In this document: one piece after another, positions 1 through 8,630 of the stretch
How the letters are laid out: the number at the start of each line of letters is the position of its first letter
Position numbering within the stretch: position 1 is the stretch's first letter
NCBI RefSeq assembly: GCF_025252405.1
Contig: NZ_CP104307.1
Location: forward strand, 2,728,001-2,792,000
Length of the DNA stretch: 64,000 nt
Direction: 5' to 3'
DNA from: Flavobacterium sp. TR2
GTDB lineage: Bacteria > Bacteroidota > Bacteroidia > Flavobacteriales > Flavobacteriaceae
Made by a program: the position numbers and the translations under genes
The notes under the pieces: model-generated
The model's database searches: none
Seen by the model: only the letters and a program-made list of their open reading frames with translations
What the model was told of the DNA's origin: nothing

Positions 1-1
1 A

Positions 2-835
2 GGACTTATTGGCGCGGGTTCGATGTATCCAGAGGTTTTAAGAGAACACATTCAAAAATGCAAAAAAGCCACCGATAAGCCTTTTGGAGTCAATATTCCG
101 ATGTTGTATCCAAATATCGAAGAAATTATGAATATTGTAGTCGAAGAAGGCGTAAAAATTGTCTTCACGTCGGCTGGCAACCCAAAAACTTGGACTTCTT
201 TTTTGAAAGAAAGAGGAATTACCGTTGTTCATGTGGTAAGCAGCAGTGTTTTTGCTTTAAAGGCGCAAGACACTGGTGTAGATGCTGTTGTAGCTGAAGG
301 ATTTGAAGCGGGAGGGCACAATGGGCGCGAAGAAACAACTACTTTGACTTTGATTCCTATGGTTAAAGAAAAAATACAAATTCCTTTAATCGCAGCTGGC
401 GGAATTGCTACAGGAAGAGGAATGCTGGCGGCGATGGTGCTAGGGGCAGATGGAGTTCAGGTCGGAAGCCGTTTTGCAGCATCTATTGAATCTTCTGCAC
501 ACAATAATTTTAAAGAAACAATAGTTAATACTATAGAAGGCGGTACGCAATTGACCTTGAAAGAATTAGCGCCTGTTCGATTGATAAAGAATAAGTTTTA
601 TCAGGATGTTCAGAATTTGTATGAAAAATGTCCTTCTAAAGAAGAATTAATACAGCTTTTAGGAAGAGCGAGAGCAAAAAAAGGAATGTTTGAAGGAGAT
701 TTGGATGAGGGAGAATTAGAAATTGGACAAGTCGCAGGTCTGATTCACAAAATTTTGCCAGTTGAAGAAATTATTCAACAAATGATAGCCGAATTTGAAA
801 CTGCATCCAAAGAAAAGACTACATTTGAGTTTTAA
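2..835 (+). CDS. nitronate monooxygenase (2-nitropropane dioxygenase family), 5' end cut by window edge
   Basis: This is an FMN-dependent TIM-barrel enzyme that oxidises nitronates, or a close relative sometimes tied to enoyl-reductase chemistry. The reading frame is open from base 2, and the residues before the first ATG (GLIGAGS) fit the conserved N-terminal glycine-rich segment, so the true start lies upstream of the window and the ATG at 23 is internal. Visible family motifs are AEGFEAGGHNGRE, with the usual active-site His region, and AAGGIATGRGMLAAMVLGAD followed by GVQVGSRF, the phosphate-binding end of the barrel. The C-terminal 60 residues are Glu/Lys-rich. It is followed after 20 bases by a small secreted protein. 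The family call is firm; the physiological substrate cannot be read from sequence. Confidence 0.9.
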   Translation, partial: GLIGAGSMYPEVLREHIQKCKKATDKPFGVNIPMLYPNIEEIMNIVVEEGVKIVFTSAGNPKTWTSFLKERGITVVHVVSSSVFALKAQDTGVDAVVAEGFEAGGHNGREETTTLTLIPMVKEKIQIPLIAAGGIATGRGMLAAMVLGADGVQVGSRFAASIESSAHNNFKETIVNTIEGGTQLTLKELAPVRLIKNKFYQDVQNLYEKCPSKEELIQLLGRARAKKGMFEGDLDEGELEIGQVAGLIHKILPVEEIIQQMIAEFETASKEKTTFEF

Positions 836-855
836 TTACCTGCAAGAAATATTTT

Positions 856-1266
856 ATGAATTCCCTACGCCCCTACATATTGTTGCTATTTTTAGTTTTT
901 GGCTTGCAACAGATTCAGAGTCAGTCTTATCATTTTAAAACTTCGGGTTTTAGTGTTCTAGAAAAAAATGAAAGAGGAAAATGGGGTGAATGGTCTAATC
1001 TTGATCTGGTAAATCTTTCAGTGGTTTTAGATACTAATAAACATAGAATTGTAGTTTATTCTCAAGAAATCCAGCTTTACAATATTTTGGATTATATCGA
1101 GCGCGAAGAAAACGATACTGATATTGTGTATTCTTTCATGTGTAAAGACAATGATGGAAGAGAATGCAAACTCTCTATTATCACCCGAAAAAAACAAGAC
1201 TACAGAAAACAGTTGTATATCAATTACGACGATCATATTATCGTGTATAATATTATTACTGTTTAG
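856..1266 (+). CDS. small secreted hypothetical protein
   Basis: I do not recognise a family. The protein is 136 residues long with a clear N-terminal signal peptide (hydrophobic LLLFLVFGL core, probable cleavage after QSQS). The mature part is a charged beta-rich domain with no obvious catalytic motif and two cysteines in MCKDNDGREC. It starts 20 bases after the nitronate monooxygenase stop, so co-transcription is likely. A strong hairpin about 50 bases downstream probably ends the unit. The ORF is judged real because of the signal peptide, the position and the terminator. Confidence 0.7.
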   Translation: MNSLRPYILLLFLVFGLQQIQSQSYHFKTSGFSVLEKNERGKWGEWSNLDLVNLSVVLDTNKHRIVVYSQEIQLYNILDYIEREENDTDIVYSFMCKDNDGRECKLSIITRKKQDYRKQLYINYDDHIIVYNIITV

Positions 1267-1271
1267 GTAAC

Positions 1272-1393
1272 GTTCTAAGATGCTAAGTTTTTCTAGGATT
1301 TAGATAAAATAATAAACCCGACAGTTTTAAAACTTGTCGGGTTTGCTATATAAACTCAGAGCTTAGTACCTCAGTACCTTAGCATCTTAGAAC
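1272..1393. repeat. 16-bp inverted repeats flanking a terminator
   Basis: GTTCTAAGATGCTAAG at 1272-1287 is repeated exactly as its reverse complement at 1378-1393. Another copy in the second orientation lies at 3715-3730, and degenerate versions occur near 53410-53565. The sequence lies only between genes, so it is a dispersed intergenic repeat rather than part of a gene. Confidence 0.75.
1314..1344. terminator. bidirectional hairpin terminator
   Basis: A 10-bp GC-containing stem (AAACCCGACA pairing with TTGTCGGGTTT) sits between convergent genes ending at 1266 (+) and 1395 (-). It is A-rich on one side and T-rich on the other, so it can act on both strands. Confidence 0.75.
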
Positions 1394-1394
1394 C

Positions 1395-1832
1395 TCAATT
1401 CTCCACATCCTTAATAAACTCATCATATTCTAAATAGAACATTTCTAGTGCGTGCATATTTTCGTGAAAAAAATCGAAAATAGCATCCCAGGTGTTTTTA
1501 TTGCTGAAACCAACGCCAAGTTTCTCAACCCAAATTCTGCTGATGGTTTTACCGCTTTCAAGAGTATAATTTTTTTCGAAAACCAAATCTTTAATAAATT
1601 CTTCTTCTAGAATATTTTTTAAAGCTTCTAATTTTTCAAAATAAGCAATGCGTTTTTCATCGCTTCGCTGTTCAATGTCAATTAAAACCTGAGCCTTTTT
1701 ATTGTCAACATAAAACTTAAAAGAGAAATCTTTAATTTTTGTATCATAAAGCACCCATTTGCGCGGATATTTTTCGGCAAATGCTACCCAAAATTCTCTT
1801 TTTATTCTTTGCGATTCTTCTTTGCTGTACAT
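1395..1832 (-). CDS. DUF4268 domain-containing protein
   Basis: This 145-residue protein matches the DUF4268 pattern, which opens with a helix (SKEESQRIKREFWVAFAEKYP) and then a beta-sheet domain with FSFKFYVDNKKAQVLIDIEQRSDEKR. In other proteins DUF4268 occurs at the end of nuclease or restriction-associated polypeptides, but here it stands alone, so no nuclease role can be claimed. It ends with acidic helices. It is a single-gene unit with convergent transcription against the preceding gene and divergent transcription from the Nudix gene. Function is unknown. Confidence 0.8.
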   Translation of the reverse strand: MYSKEESQRIKREFWVAFAEKYPRKWVLYDTKIKDFSFKFYVDNKKAQVLIDIEQRSDEKRIAYFEKLEALKNILEEEFIKDLVFEKNYTLESGKTISRIWVEKLGVGFSNKNTWDAIFDFFHENMHALEMFYLEYDEFIKDVEN

Positions 1833-1925
1833 TTTTTTTAGGCTTTAATAGTAGAAAACTTGTGGTACTGCGTTTTCTGGAGTATATTTATGTTTTATTT
1901 GAAAGTACAAAAATAAGCTTTGATT

Positions 1926-2576
1926 ATGAATTTTCAAGACTTTTTGAAATATGTTCCGCATATAATTCCACTAGAGCTGCCAGCGGTGGCTTCACATTTA
2001 AAAATGGCTCCTAAAGAGCGCATAGAGGGATTAAAAAATCTTGATATTGAAGCATTAAACGCCAGGATGGCAGGAGTGATGATGCTGTTTTATCCCAAAC
2101 AGGAAAAAACACATCTGGTTTTGATTGTTAGAAATGCTTATGATGGAGTCCATTCAGCTCAGATTGCATTTCCGGGGGGCAAGTATGAAAAGGAAGATTT
2201 AAATTTTGAAACTACAGCGCTAAGAGAAACCCATGAAGAGGTTGGAATTACAAGAGATAAAATAAATATAGTTAAGCATTTTTCTCCAATGTATATTCCG
2301 CCAAGCAACTTTTTGGTGCACCCGTTCTTAGGAATTGCTACAGAAGAACTTTCCTTTTATCCCGATATAAGAGAAGTTGCTGGCATTATTGAATTGCCTT
2401 TGTCTGTTTTTTTAAATGACGATATTATTATCGAAGCCAGATTATCAACTTCTTATGGAGCAAACATTTTAGTGCCTGCCTTTAATATCCAGAATCATAT
2501 TGTTTGGGGAGCCACGGCAATGATCTTGAGTGAATTGCGAGATGTCTTAAAAGAAGCAATTGTAAAAGAAATTTGA
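1926..2576 (+). CDS. CoA pyrophosphatase-type Nudix hydrolase
   Basis: This is a Nudix hydrolase of the NudL/CoAse branch, expected to cleave coenzyme A derivatives to phosphopantetheine and 3',5'-ADP. The signature FPGGKYEKED followed by TALRETHEEVGI is the NudL-like Nudix box, with the metal-binding REXXEE glutamates intact. The branch-typical segment PMYIPPSNFLVHPFLG follows. I choose the ATG at 1926 because the TTG six bases earlier has no better context. It is 216 residues, near the usual size. It stands alone, and the next gene has its own promoter. Substrate is inferred from branch motifs. Confidence 0.88.
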   Translation: MNFQDFLKYVPHIIPLELPAVASHLKMAPKERIEGLKNLDIEALNARMAGVMMLFYPKQEKTHLVLIVRNAYDGVHSAQIAFPGGKYEKEDLNFETTALRETHEEVGITRDKINIVKHFSPMYIPPSNFLVHPFLGIATEELSFYPDIREVAGIIELPLSVFLNDDIIIEARLSTSYGANILVPAFNIQNHIVWGATAMILSELRDVLKEAIVKEI

Positions 2577-2641
2577 TAAAGTTTATTTAATGATTTGATA
2601 TTCATTTGGATAACTCTCAACTGGAGAAATTGTTTTATAGT

Positions 2642-2671
2642 GTTGCTAAAAGAATAATTTTTGTATGTTTG
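2642..2671 (+). promoter_or_regulatory. Bacteroidota sigma-A type promoter for the acyltransferase gene
   Basis: TTG at 2642-2644 is followed after 19 bases by TATGTTTG at 2664-2671. This fits the flavobacterial TTG / TAnnTTTG consensus. It lies 31 bases upstream of the start codon at 2703. Confidence 0.65.
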
Positions 2672-2702
2672 CGACCTAACAAAAAAATAAGATAAATTAG
2701 TT

Positions 2703-3512
2703 ATGGGATTGTTTAAACGAAATCCTTTTGGGCATATATTATTCATCAAGAAATGGTTAATCCGAGTTCTAGGTGCAATGACTCATAAGAGATATAGAGG
2801 TTTTAATGAATTGCAGATTGAAGGATCTGAAATTATTAAAACGCTTCCAGATACTAATGTTTTATTTATCTCCAATCACCAGACTTATTTTGCGGACGTT
2901 GTAGCAATGTTTCATGTCTTTAATGCAAGTTTATCTGGACGCCAAGACACGATTAAGAACATTGGTTATTTGTGGCAACCAAAAATGAATATTTATTATG
3001 TGGCAGCCAAAGAGACTATGCAAGCAGGATTATTGCCAAGAATTTTGGCTTATGTAGGCGCAATTACAGTAGAGCGAACATGGCGTTCTAAAGGTGTTGA
3101 CGTAACCGAAAAACGCGATGTAAATCCAAACGACACAGAAAATATCAGAATTGCTCTTGAAGATGGTTGGGTGATTACTTTCCCACAAGGAACAACTAAA
3201 TCCTTCAAACCAGTTCGTAAAGGAACTGCTCATATTATCAAACAGCACAAACCAATCGTTATTCCTATTGTAATTGATGGTTTCAGAAGATCGTTCGACA
3301 AAAAAGGACTTCGAATGAAGAAAAAAGGAATCCTGCAATCTTTCATTATCAAAGAACCTCTTGATATTGATTATGAAAATGACACCATCGAACAAATCGT
3401 AGAAAAAGTAGAATACGCAATCGAACAGCATCCTTCATTTTTAAAAGTTATTCCAGCTGAAGAAATTAAAGCGCAAGAAGAACTCAATAAAATGAGACAA
3501 TGGGACTATTAG
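2703..3512 (+). CDS. PlsC-like 1-acyl-sn-glycerol-3-phosphate acyltransferase family protein
   Basis: This 269-residue protein should transfer an acyl chain to a lysophospholipid or related acceptor at the inner membrane. The catalytic region is ISNHQTYFAD at residues 57-65. His59 and Asp65 are separated by five residues, where canonical PlsC has four (HX4D). The acceptor-phosphate motif is FPQGTTKS at 160-167, with Gln replacing the usual Glu. The later IPIVIDGF strand also fits the family. There is no signal peptide and only weak N-terminal hydrophobicity. It is monocistronic, with its own promoter. The substrate may differ from classical PlsC because both key motifs are altered. Confidence 0.85.
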   Translation: MGLFKRNPFGHILFIKKWLIRVLGAMTHKRYRGFNELQIEGSEIIKTLPDTNVLFISNHQTYFADVVAMFHVFNASLSGRQDTIKNIGYLWQPKMNIYYVAAKETMQAGLLPRILAYVGAITVERTWRSKGVDVTEKRDVNPNDTENIRIALEDGWVITFPQGTTKSFKPVRKGTAHIIKQHKPIVIPIVIDGFRRSFDKKGLRMKKKGILQSFIIKEPLDIDYENDTIEQIVEKVEYAIEQHPSFLKVIPAEEIKAQEELNKMRQWDY

Positions 3513-3558
3513 AAATTTTAGATTTCTGATTTTAGATTGTAGATTTTGTTTAAATTTC

Positions 3559-3673
3559 TGTCAGGCTGAGTGAAGTCGAAGCCTAACTTTGTGCCCTTCG
3601 ACTTCGCTCAGGGTGACAGTTTTTAAGTTTCAGATTTTAGGTTTGCTTTGTCTGGCTGAGCGAAGTCGAAGCC
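3559..3673. repeat. REP-like palindromic repeat cluster (3 copies)
   Basis: Three copies of a roughly 24-bp unit, of the type GGCTGAGCGAAGTCGAAGCC and its complement CTTCGACTTCGCTCAGG, occur in alternating orientation. The same unit recurs at 50234-50290, 59409-59543 and 63713-63870. All copies are intergenic. Confidence 0.8.
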
Positions 3674-3744
3674 TTTTGCTAATTTTTTGTTTCAAGTTTT
3701 CAAGTTTCAAAATACTTAGCATCTTAGAACCTTAGCACCTTTAT

Positions 3745-4377
3745 TTAAAAATCTATCTTCTTCAGCTCTTTATAATTGGCGTACAATCGTCTTAAAAGCG
3801 TGCCGTAAATAATTCTGTAGAAACACCAGAACAAACCGAAGAAGCCTAAAATTACCAAGAACAAGATGCCTATGGTAACAAACATCGCTTTTCCGTTCAT
3901 GGCTAATTTTTCTCTAAGAAATTCCATGTCTGGATTGTAGACAAAAGCAATAAAAAAGCTTAAAATTGCGGTGATCACAATCATACCTAGATTGTACCAA
4001 ACATAATATTGAACCGTCTTTCTAGTTCTTAAAATAGCACTCATCAGTGATTTTGTGGCTATTGTGGTCGAAATTGTTTTGTAGTTTTTATAGAAAATGT
4101 AGACAAAAATTAAAACGACTACATAATTAAAGTAAGTTAGGAGTTCTAAAGCGGTTACAATTTCTGGATGATTCATTTTGTGCAGCACATCGTCTGTATT
4201 GATGAATAAATTTGAAAATGTCCAAAATGAAATTTCCAAAATGCTAATAATCAAAATCCATTTTACAATAGAAGATGATTTTTTGTGAATCATTTTATAG
4301 ATTTCTTTTTCAGAAATTTGTTGAAAAGAATCAGAGTTCTTTTGCCAGTCTTTTTTTAATAAATCCAGTTCTTTCAT
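3745..4377 (-). CDS. membrane protein downstream of an ECF sigma factor (probable anti-sigma partner)
   Basis: This 210-residue protein has a soluble N-terminal segment of about 38 residues (KKDWQKNSDSFQQISEKEIYKMIHKKSSS) followed by four predicted membrane helices, at about 39-58, 75-97, 125-147 and 165-190. It starts 8 bases after the sigma-factor stop, so the two are translationally linked. The topology of a short cytoplasmic head plus membrane anchor in a two-gene unit suggests it restrains the sigma factor. No zinc-binding HXXXCXXC anti-sigma motif is present, so the role is inferred from context only. Confidence 0.75.
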   Translation of the reverse strand: MKELDLLKKDWQKNSDSFQQISEKEIYKMIHKKSSSIVKWILIISILEISFWTFSNLFINTDDVLHKMNHPEIVTALELLTYFNYVVVLIFVYIFYKNYKTISTTIATKSLMSAILRTRKTVQYYVWYNLGMIVITAILSFFIAFVYNPDMEFLREKLAMNGKAMFVTIGILFLVILGFFGLFWCFYRIIYGTLLRRLYANYKELKKIDF

Positions 4378-4385
4378 AATAATTT

Positions 4386-4880
4386 TTAAGGATTTAGTAT
4401 TTTTTTAAGTTTCCCCTTGATTCTGTTCATTTTCACGCGCGCATTCACTTCGCTGATTCCTAGGGTTTCAGCTATTTCTTGATAATCTTTGTCTTCTAAA
4501 TACATAAAAACTAATGCCTTTTCGATGTCATTTAATTGATAAACTGCTTTGTACATCAGCTTAATCTGTTCCTCTTCTTCATAATTGTAGTCAACATCTT
4601 TTACAAAATGCTGATGGTTTTCATAATCTACTGTCGAAATAGTTCTTTTGGTTTTGCGATATAAGGTAATCGCTGTGTTTAAGGCAACACGGTACGTCCA
4701 AGTTGAAAATTTACTGTCGCCTCTAAATTTTGGATAAGCCTTCCAGAGCTGAATGGTAATCTCTTGAAACAGATCTTTATGAGCGTCTTCGCCAGCAGTA
4801 TATAATCTACAAATCTTGTGGATTATATTCTGATTTGCCTGCAGCTGCGCAACAAATGACTGTTCTAGATTTTCGCTCAT
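4386..4880 (-). CDS. ECF-type RNA polymerase sigma factor
   Basis: This 164-residue sigma-70 family protein directs RNA polymerase to a stress or envelope regulon. Region 2 is visible as DLFQEITIQLWKAYPKFRGDSKFSTWTYRVALNTA. Region 4 follows as LNDIEKALVFMYLEDKDYQEIAETLGISEVNARVKMNRIKGKLK, with the helix-turn-helix. It heads a two-gene unit with the membrane protein encoded just downstream. The target regulon is not visible in the window. Confidence 0.93.
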   Translation of the reverse strand: MSENLEQSFVAQLQANQNIIHKICRLYTAGEDAHKDLFQEITIQLWKAYPKFRGDSKFSTWTYRVALNTAITLYRKTKRTISTVDYENHQHFVKDVDYNYEEEEQIKLMYKAVYQLNDIEKALVFMYLEDKDYQEIAETLGISEVNARVKMNRIKGKLKKILNP

Positions 4881-5036
4881 ATTTATATTAGTAGTTGTGA
4901 AATCATTTTTGTTACAGTTGATCTTTTATTTTTTTGTCGCGAGTTTCACAAATTTCCCATATTGCTCCTCAAAACCGAAAGATTGAAAGTCTACTTTTTA
5001 AAAATCCGTGCTAATTTGCACATTTTATGGGAACCA

Positions 5037-6098
5037 TTATAATTGTCTTGTTTTGTAGTAATTAATTGTTAAATCGATGAACTTGCTATAACTTTCCATT
5101 CCATCTTTCTGGTTATTTGTTTTTAAAAAGTTATCCCATAAAAAGTGAAAGCCTTCATCTATAAAAGTGTCATATTTTTTCCAAAAATCCTGACTCTCCT
5201 GATAGTTTTTTAAAATTCCGACGTGAACAGTTTTCTTCAGCTGGTTAAATATTTTTTCATTTTTATATTTCCAAATTCCCAAACAATAACTTAAAGTAAA
5301 ACTGTATCCTGAATATTGATAATAAAGATTTTCGTTTTTGACAGAAGCTAATACGCCGATAAAATTACATTCGCTCTCACTGGCAAAGCCAATCTGATGC
5401 GCCATTTCATGAGATGTCGTCAAAGGGAAATTATACATTGGCAGTAAATAATTAATCTGAGCTTCGTTTGTAAAAGGGTTTAAATAGCCGCCAAAGCCCA
5501 TATAAGTCAACGGAACGCTGAATAATGATTTCTTTACGCTTAAAGTTTTATACTTGAAATAAGGATGTTCTTTTGCTAAATTATCATAGCCATTTAAAAT
5601 CAGTCGAAATGATTCTTTTTGAGAATACGGAAAAACAACTTTAGCGCTATCATTTTTTGTGATTTGAAACTGAACTTCATTTGTCTTTGAAATTAATCTT
5701 TTAGTAAAGGCTAAAAGATCAGCATCTGTATATTCTCTTTTTATTTCCATTTTCTCAAAAAGAGGTTTTCGGTAATAATTGAAAGCCCAAAGCAGATGAA
5801 AGAAAAAATAAAAAACGGAGATCTTGCCTAAGATTTTTAAAAGATGATCTTTCCAATCTGTTTTCCAAGTTTTTCTGATTTTCCAAAACCAACTAATTAT
5901 AGAAATTATGAGAAGAGCATAAATAATGTCGCCTATAGAAAACGGAATTTTTCCAAAAACTGTTCTTGAAAATTGTGAAATTCTAACGAATAAATTTTTG
6001 CTGTAAAAACCCTCCACAAAATCTGGAAAGAAGGGTAGAATTTTATAAAAAATAATCTGAACTATTAGAAATAAAGGTAAAACGTATTTTGATTTCAC
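5037..6098 (-). CDS. DUF3810 membrane protein with a zincin-like HEXXH motif
   Basis: This 353-residue protein matches the DUF3810 family. Three hydrophobic N-terminal segments (about 4-24, 55-72 and 92-107) anchor a large extracytoplasmic or cytoplasmic domain. That domain contains SHEMAHQIGFASESECNFIG, in which His230, Glu231 and His234 form an HEXXH zinc-peptidase motif and Glu241 or Glu243 could be the third ligand (gluzincin-like spacing). Family members are usually labelled only as a domain of unknown function. It is a single-gene unit on the minus strand, divergent from pepD. A metallopeptidase role is plausible but unproven. Confidence 0.88.
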   Translation of the reverse strand: MKSKYVLPLFLIVQIIFYKILPFFPDFVEGFYSKNLFVRISQFSRTVFGKIPFSIGDIIYALLIISIISWFWKIRKTWKTDWKDHLLKILGKISVFYFFFHLLWAFNYYRKPLFEKMEIKREYTDADLLAFTKRLISKTNEVQFQITKNDSAKVVFPYSQKESFRLILNGYDNLAKEHPYFKYKTLSVKKSLFSVPLTYMGFGGYLNPFTNEAQINYLLPMYNFPLTTSHEMAHQIGFASESECNFIGVLASVKNENLYYQYSGYSFTLSYCLGIWKYKNEKIFNQLKKTVHVGILKNYQESQDFWKKYDTFIDEGFHFLWDNFLKTNNQKDGMESYSKFIDLTINYYKTRQL

Positions 6099-6234
6099 AG
6101 CGTAATTTTTAGATACGTAAATATAAATACAATTATTTATAACTAAAAATGATTAGTATTTGCAGTATTTGATTTTAAAGCGGATAATTAGTGCTAATTC
6201 GTAAAATTTGTGGCGAAAAAAAATATAAACTTTG

Positions 6235-6242
6235 TAACTTTG
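6235..6242 (+). promoter_or_regulatory. promoter -7 box for pepD
   Basis: TAACTTTG matches the flavobacterial TAnnTTTG -7 element, 34 bases upstream of the ATG at 6277. A TTG at 6208-6210 is a slightly distant -33 candidate, with 24-base spacing. Confidence 0.5.
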
Positions 6243-6276
6243 AAGCTCTTAATTGTTAAACATCAAACAAAATATA

Positions 6277-7740
6277 ATGAGTCAAGAAGTAAGAAATCTG
6301 GAACCAAAAGCGCTTTGGAACAAATTTGCAGATTTGAATGCTGTTCCGCGTCCATCGAAGAAAGAGGAGCGCGTGATTGAGTTTATGAAGAACTTTGGAA
6401 ACAGCTTAGGTTTAGAAACTTTCGAAGATGAAATCAGAAACGTAATCATTAGAAAACCGGCGACCCCTGGAATGGAAAACCGTAAGCCAATTGTAATGCA
6501 AGGGCATTTGGATATGGTGCATCAAAAAAATGCCGATACGGTTTTTGACTTTGATACACAAGGAATTGATATGTATATTGACGGTGACTGGGTTCGTGCT
6601 CGTGGCACAACACTGGGAGCTGATAACGGGTTAGGAGTGGCGACTATTATGGCTATTCTGGAGAGCAAAGATATTCCGCATCCTGCAATAGAGGCTTTGT
6701 TTACAGTTGATGAAGAAACAGGAATGACTGGTGCTTTAAACTTAAAAGGAGGAATCCTGCAAGGACAGATTTTATTAAATTTGGATACTGAAGAAGATGA
6801 TGAAATTGATATCGGATGCGCTGGTGGAATTGACGTAACCGCTACAAGAACGTATCATGAAGAAGAAGTTCCTGAAGGTTCTGTTGGCTATACCATTACG
6901 GTAAAAGGTCTAAACGGTGGGCATTCGGGAATGGATATTCACAAAGGTTTAGGAAATGCAAATAAAATCATGAACCGTCTATTATTTGATGCATTTGAAA
7001 ACTTTGGGTTGCAGATTGTTGAAATTAATGGAGGAAGTCTTAGAAACGCGATTCCGAGAGAAAGTGTTGCTAAGGTGATTATTTCTCAGATGTTTGACGA
7101 AGCTTATGTATATGATATGCAGGAAATCATTTCTGATATCAAAGCAGAATATAAAACAACTGAGCCGAACCTGACTATTGAAATCGTAAAAGGCGAGCTG
7201 CCTGAAAAAGTGATGGATTTAGGGGTTCAGGAAGGTATTATCAGAGCGATTTATGCTGCTCAGAATGGAGTGTATAGAATGAGTGCTGATATGGCTGATT
7301 TGGTTGAAACTTCAAATAATATTGCTCGTGTCGTTATTAAAGATGGCGAAATCTTAGTGGGCTGTTTAACACGTTCTTCTGTAGAATCTTCAAAATTTGA
7401 TTTGGCAAATTCATTGCGTTCTGCCTTTGAATTGGTTGGATGCGAAGTGGAGCTTTCTGGTTCTTACCCGGGTTGGACTCCAAATGTAAATTCTGAAATA
7501 TTAGAAGTCTTGAAAGGGATTTATGAGAAGCAAAACGGAGAACAGCCGAAAGTTGTAGCCTGTCACGCTGGTTTGGAATGCGGAATTTTAGGAACAAACT
7601 ATCCTGATATGGATATGATTTCTTTTGGGCCAACTATTCACGGCGCTCACTCTCCAGACGAAAGAGCAAGTATTTCTTCTGCTCAGAAATATTGGAAATT
7701 TGTTTTAGAAATTCTTTCTAATATACCAGTTAAAGGATAG
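6277..7740 (+). CDS. pepD: aminoacyl-histidine dipeptidase (cytosol nonspecific dipeptidase, M20 family)
   Basis: This 487-residue M20C-type zinc peptidase hydrolyses Xaa-His and other dipeptides in the cytoplasm. Metal-site motifs are visible: MQGHLDMVHQK (first His-x-Asp), GTTLGADNGLGVA (bridging Asp), DEETGMTGA (catalytic and metal Glu), NLDTEEDDE, and the late CHAGLECG and FGPTIHGAHSPDE. The in-frame TTG at 6253 would add eight residues, but the ATG at 6277 gives the family's MSQEVRNLEP start. The length is the usual one. It is monocistronic, with a strong terminator downstream. Confidence 0.95.
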   Translation: MSQEVRNLEPKALWNKFADLNAVPRPSKKEERVIEFMKNFGNSLGLETFEDEIRNVIIRKPATPGMENRKPIVMQGHLDMVHQKNADTVFDFDTQGIDMYIDGDWVRARGTTLGADNGLGVATIMAILESKDIPHPAIEALFTVDEETGMTGALNLKGGILQGQILLNLDTEEDDEIDIGCAGGIDVTATRTYHEEEVPEGSVGYTITVKGLNGGHSGMDIHKGLGNANKIMNRLLFDAFENFGLQIVEINGGSLRNAIPRESVAKVIISQMFDEAYVYDMQEIISDIKAEYKTTEPNLTIEIVKGELPEKVMDLGVQEGIIRAIYAAQNGVYRMSADMADLVETSNNIARVVIKDGEILVGCLTRSSVESSKFDLANSLRSAFELVGCEVELSGSYPGWTPNVNSEILEVLKGIYEKQNGEQPKVVACHAGLECGILGTNYPDMDMISFGPTIHGAHSPDERASISSAQKYWKFVLEILSNIPVKG

Positions 7741-7767
7741 TGTTCAGTGCGCTAGAAAACTTAATAG

Positions 7768-7802
7768 AAAAAAAAGGAGTGATAAAAATCACTCCTTTTT
7801 TT
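7768..7802. terminator. rho-independent terminator after pepD
   Basis: A perfect stem AAAAGGAGTGAT / ATCACTCCTTTT with an AAA loop and flanking A and T tracts. It lies between convergent genes ending at 7740 (+) and 7854 (-). Confidence 0.88.
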
Positions 7803-7853
7803 GTGTGTATACTGACGATCACTAAAAAAAACACTGACCACTGATTGCTTTAT

Positions 7854-8630
7854 TTAGTTTCGTTTTAAAACTTTGTATTGTTCGTAACAAGCGCTGATGG
7901 CATCCATAATTTGAAGGTCGTTTGCAGTTTGGATGAAAGAGTCAGAATAGTTGCAGCGATGCATAATTTCAGGGATTTCGTCCTTGCTGATGCCTAATAA
8001 TACAGCAACTGTCTCGCGGTCGTATTTCGACTCTAAAAGCGTTCGGACGGTGTCATCCTTTTTCATTTCCTTTAGCTTCTTTAGCTCTTTACCATTTTTT
8101 CCGAAGAAATTATAGAGCATATCGGCGGGGTTAAAAATCGAGCCAAGAACTTTTCCAAAAGCATTGGGAGCATATTCTCCAGCTTCATAGCCTTGTGTAA
8201 GTCCAGAAATGCTGTAACGATAATTTTCTTTTGTTGGAATTAATTTAGAATCAATTTCAAGATATCCTGTCAGAGAGAATGGAGCAATAACAACCTCTTC
8301 CAAAGCAATTGCTTTTTCGGTAAGTTGAATTCTGGTTACTTTATTTTTAATCCAGTCATTTGTAACTCTAATTCTCAATGATTGGAATCCAAGGATAGAA
8401 AAGTGAAGCGTATCATTGACTTGCACGTCAATTTCAAAATATCCTTTTTCGTCAGATTTTGCACCACGTACTTTATTGGTGTTAATGATATTTACTCCAG
8501 CAAGCGGCTGTTTGCTGTCGTCGTTAATAACATAACCTGAAACTCTTTGAGGAACTGTTGGCTGCTGCGTATCTTGTGCAAAACCAATGTTAGCGAGAAG
8601 TGTAAAAAAGAAAATTGCGAAATATTTCAT
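7854..8630 (-). CDS. secreted CarboxypepD_reg-like domain protein
   Basis: This 258-residue exported protein has a signal peptide (MKYFAIFFFTLLANIGFAQ). A carboxypeptidase-regulatory-like beta-sandwich follows at about residues 30-115 (VSGYVINDDSKQPLAGVNIINT, then DEKGYFEIDVQVND and LSILGFQSL), the fold that also opens many TonB receptors. The C-terminal 140 residues are helical and unassigned. No outer-membrane barrel is attached, so it is probably a free periplasmic or surface protein. It is a single-gene unit, convergent with pepD. Confidence 0.82.
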   Translation of the reverse strand: MKYFAIFFFTLLANIGFAQDTQQPTVPQRVSGYVINDDSKQPLAGVNIINTNKVRGAKSDEKGYFEIDVQVNDTLHFSILGFQSLRIRVTNDWIKNKVTRIQLTEKAIALEEVVIAPFSLTGYLEIDSKLIPTKENYRYSISGLTQGYEAGEYAPNAFGKVLGSIFNPADMLYNFFGKNGKELKKLKEMKKDDTVRTLLESKYDRETVAVLLGISKDEIPEIMHRCNYSDSFIQTANDLQIMDAISACYEQYKVLKRN

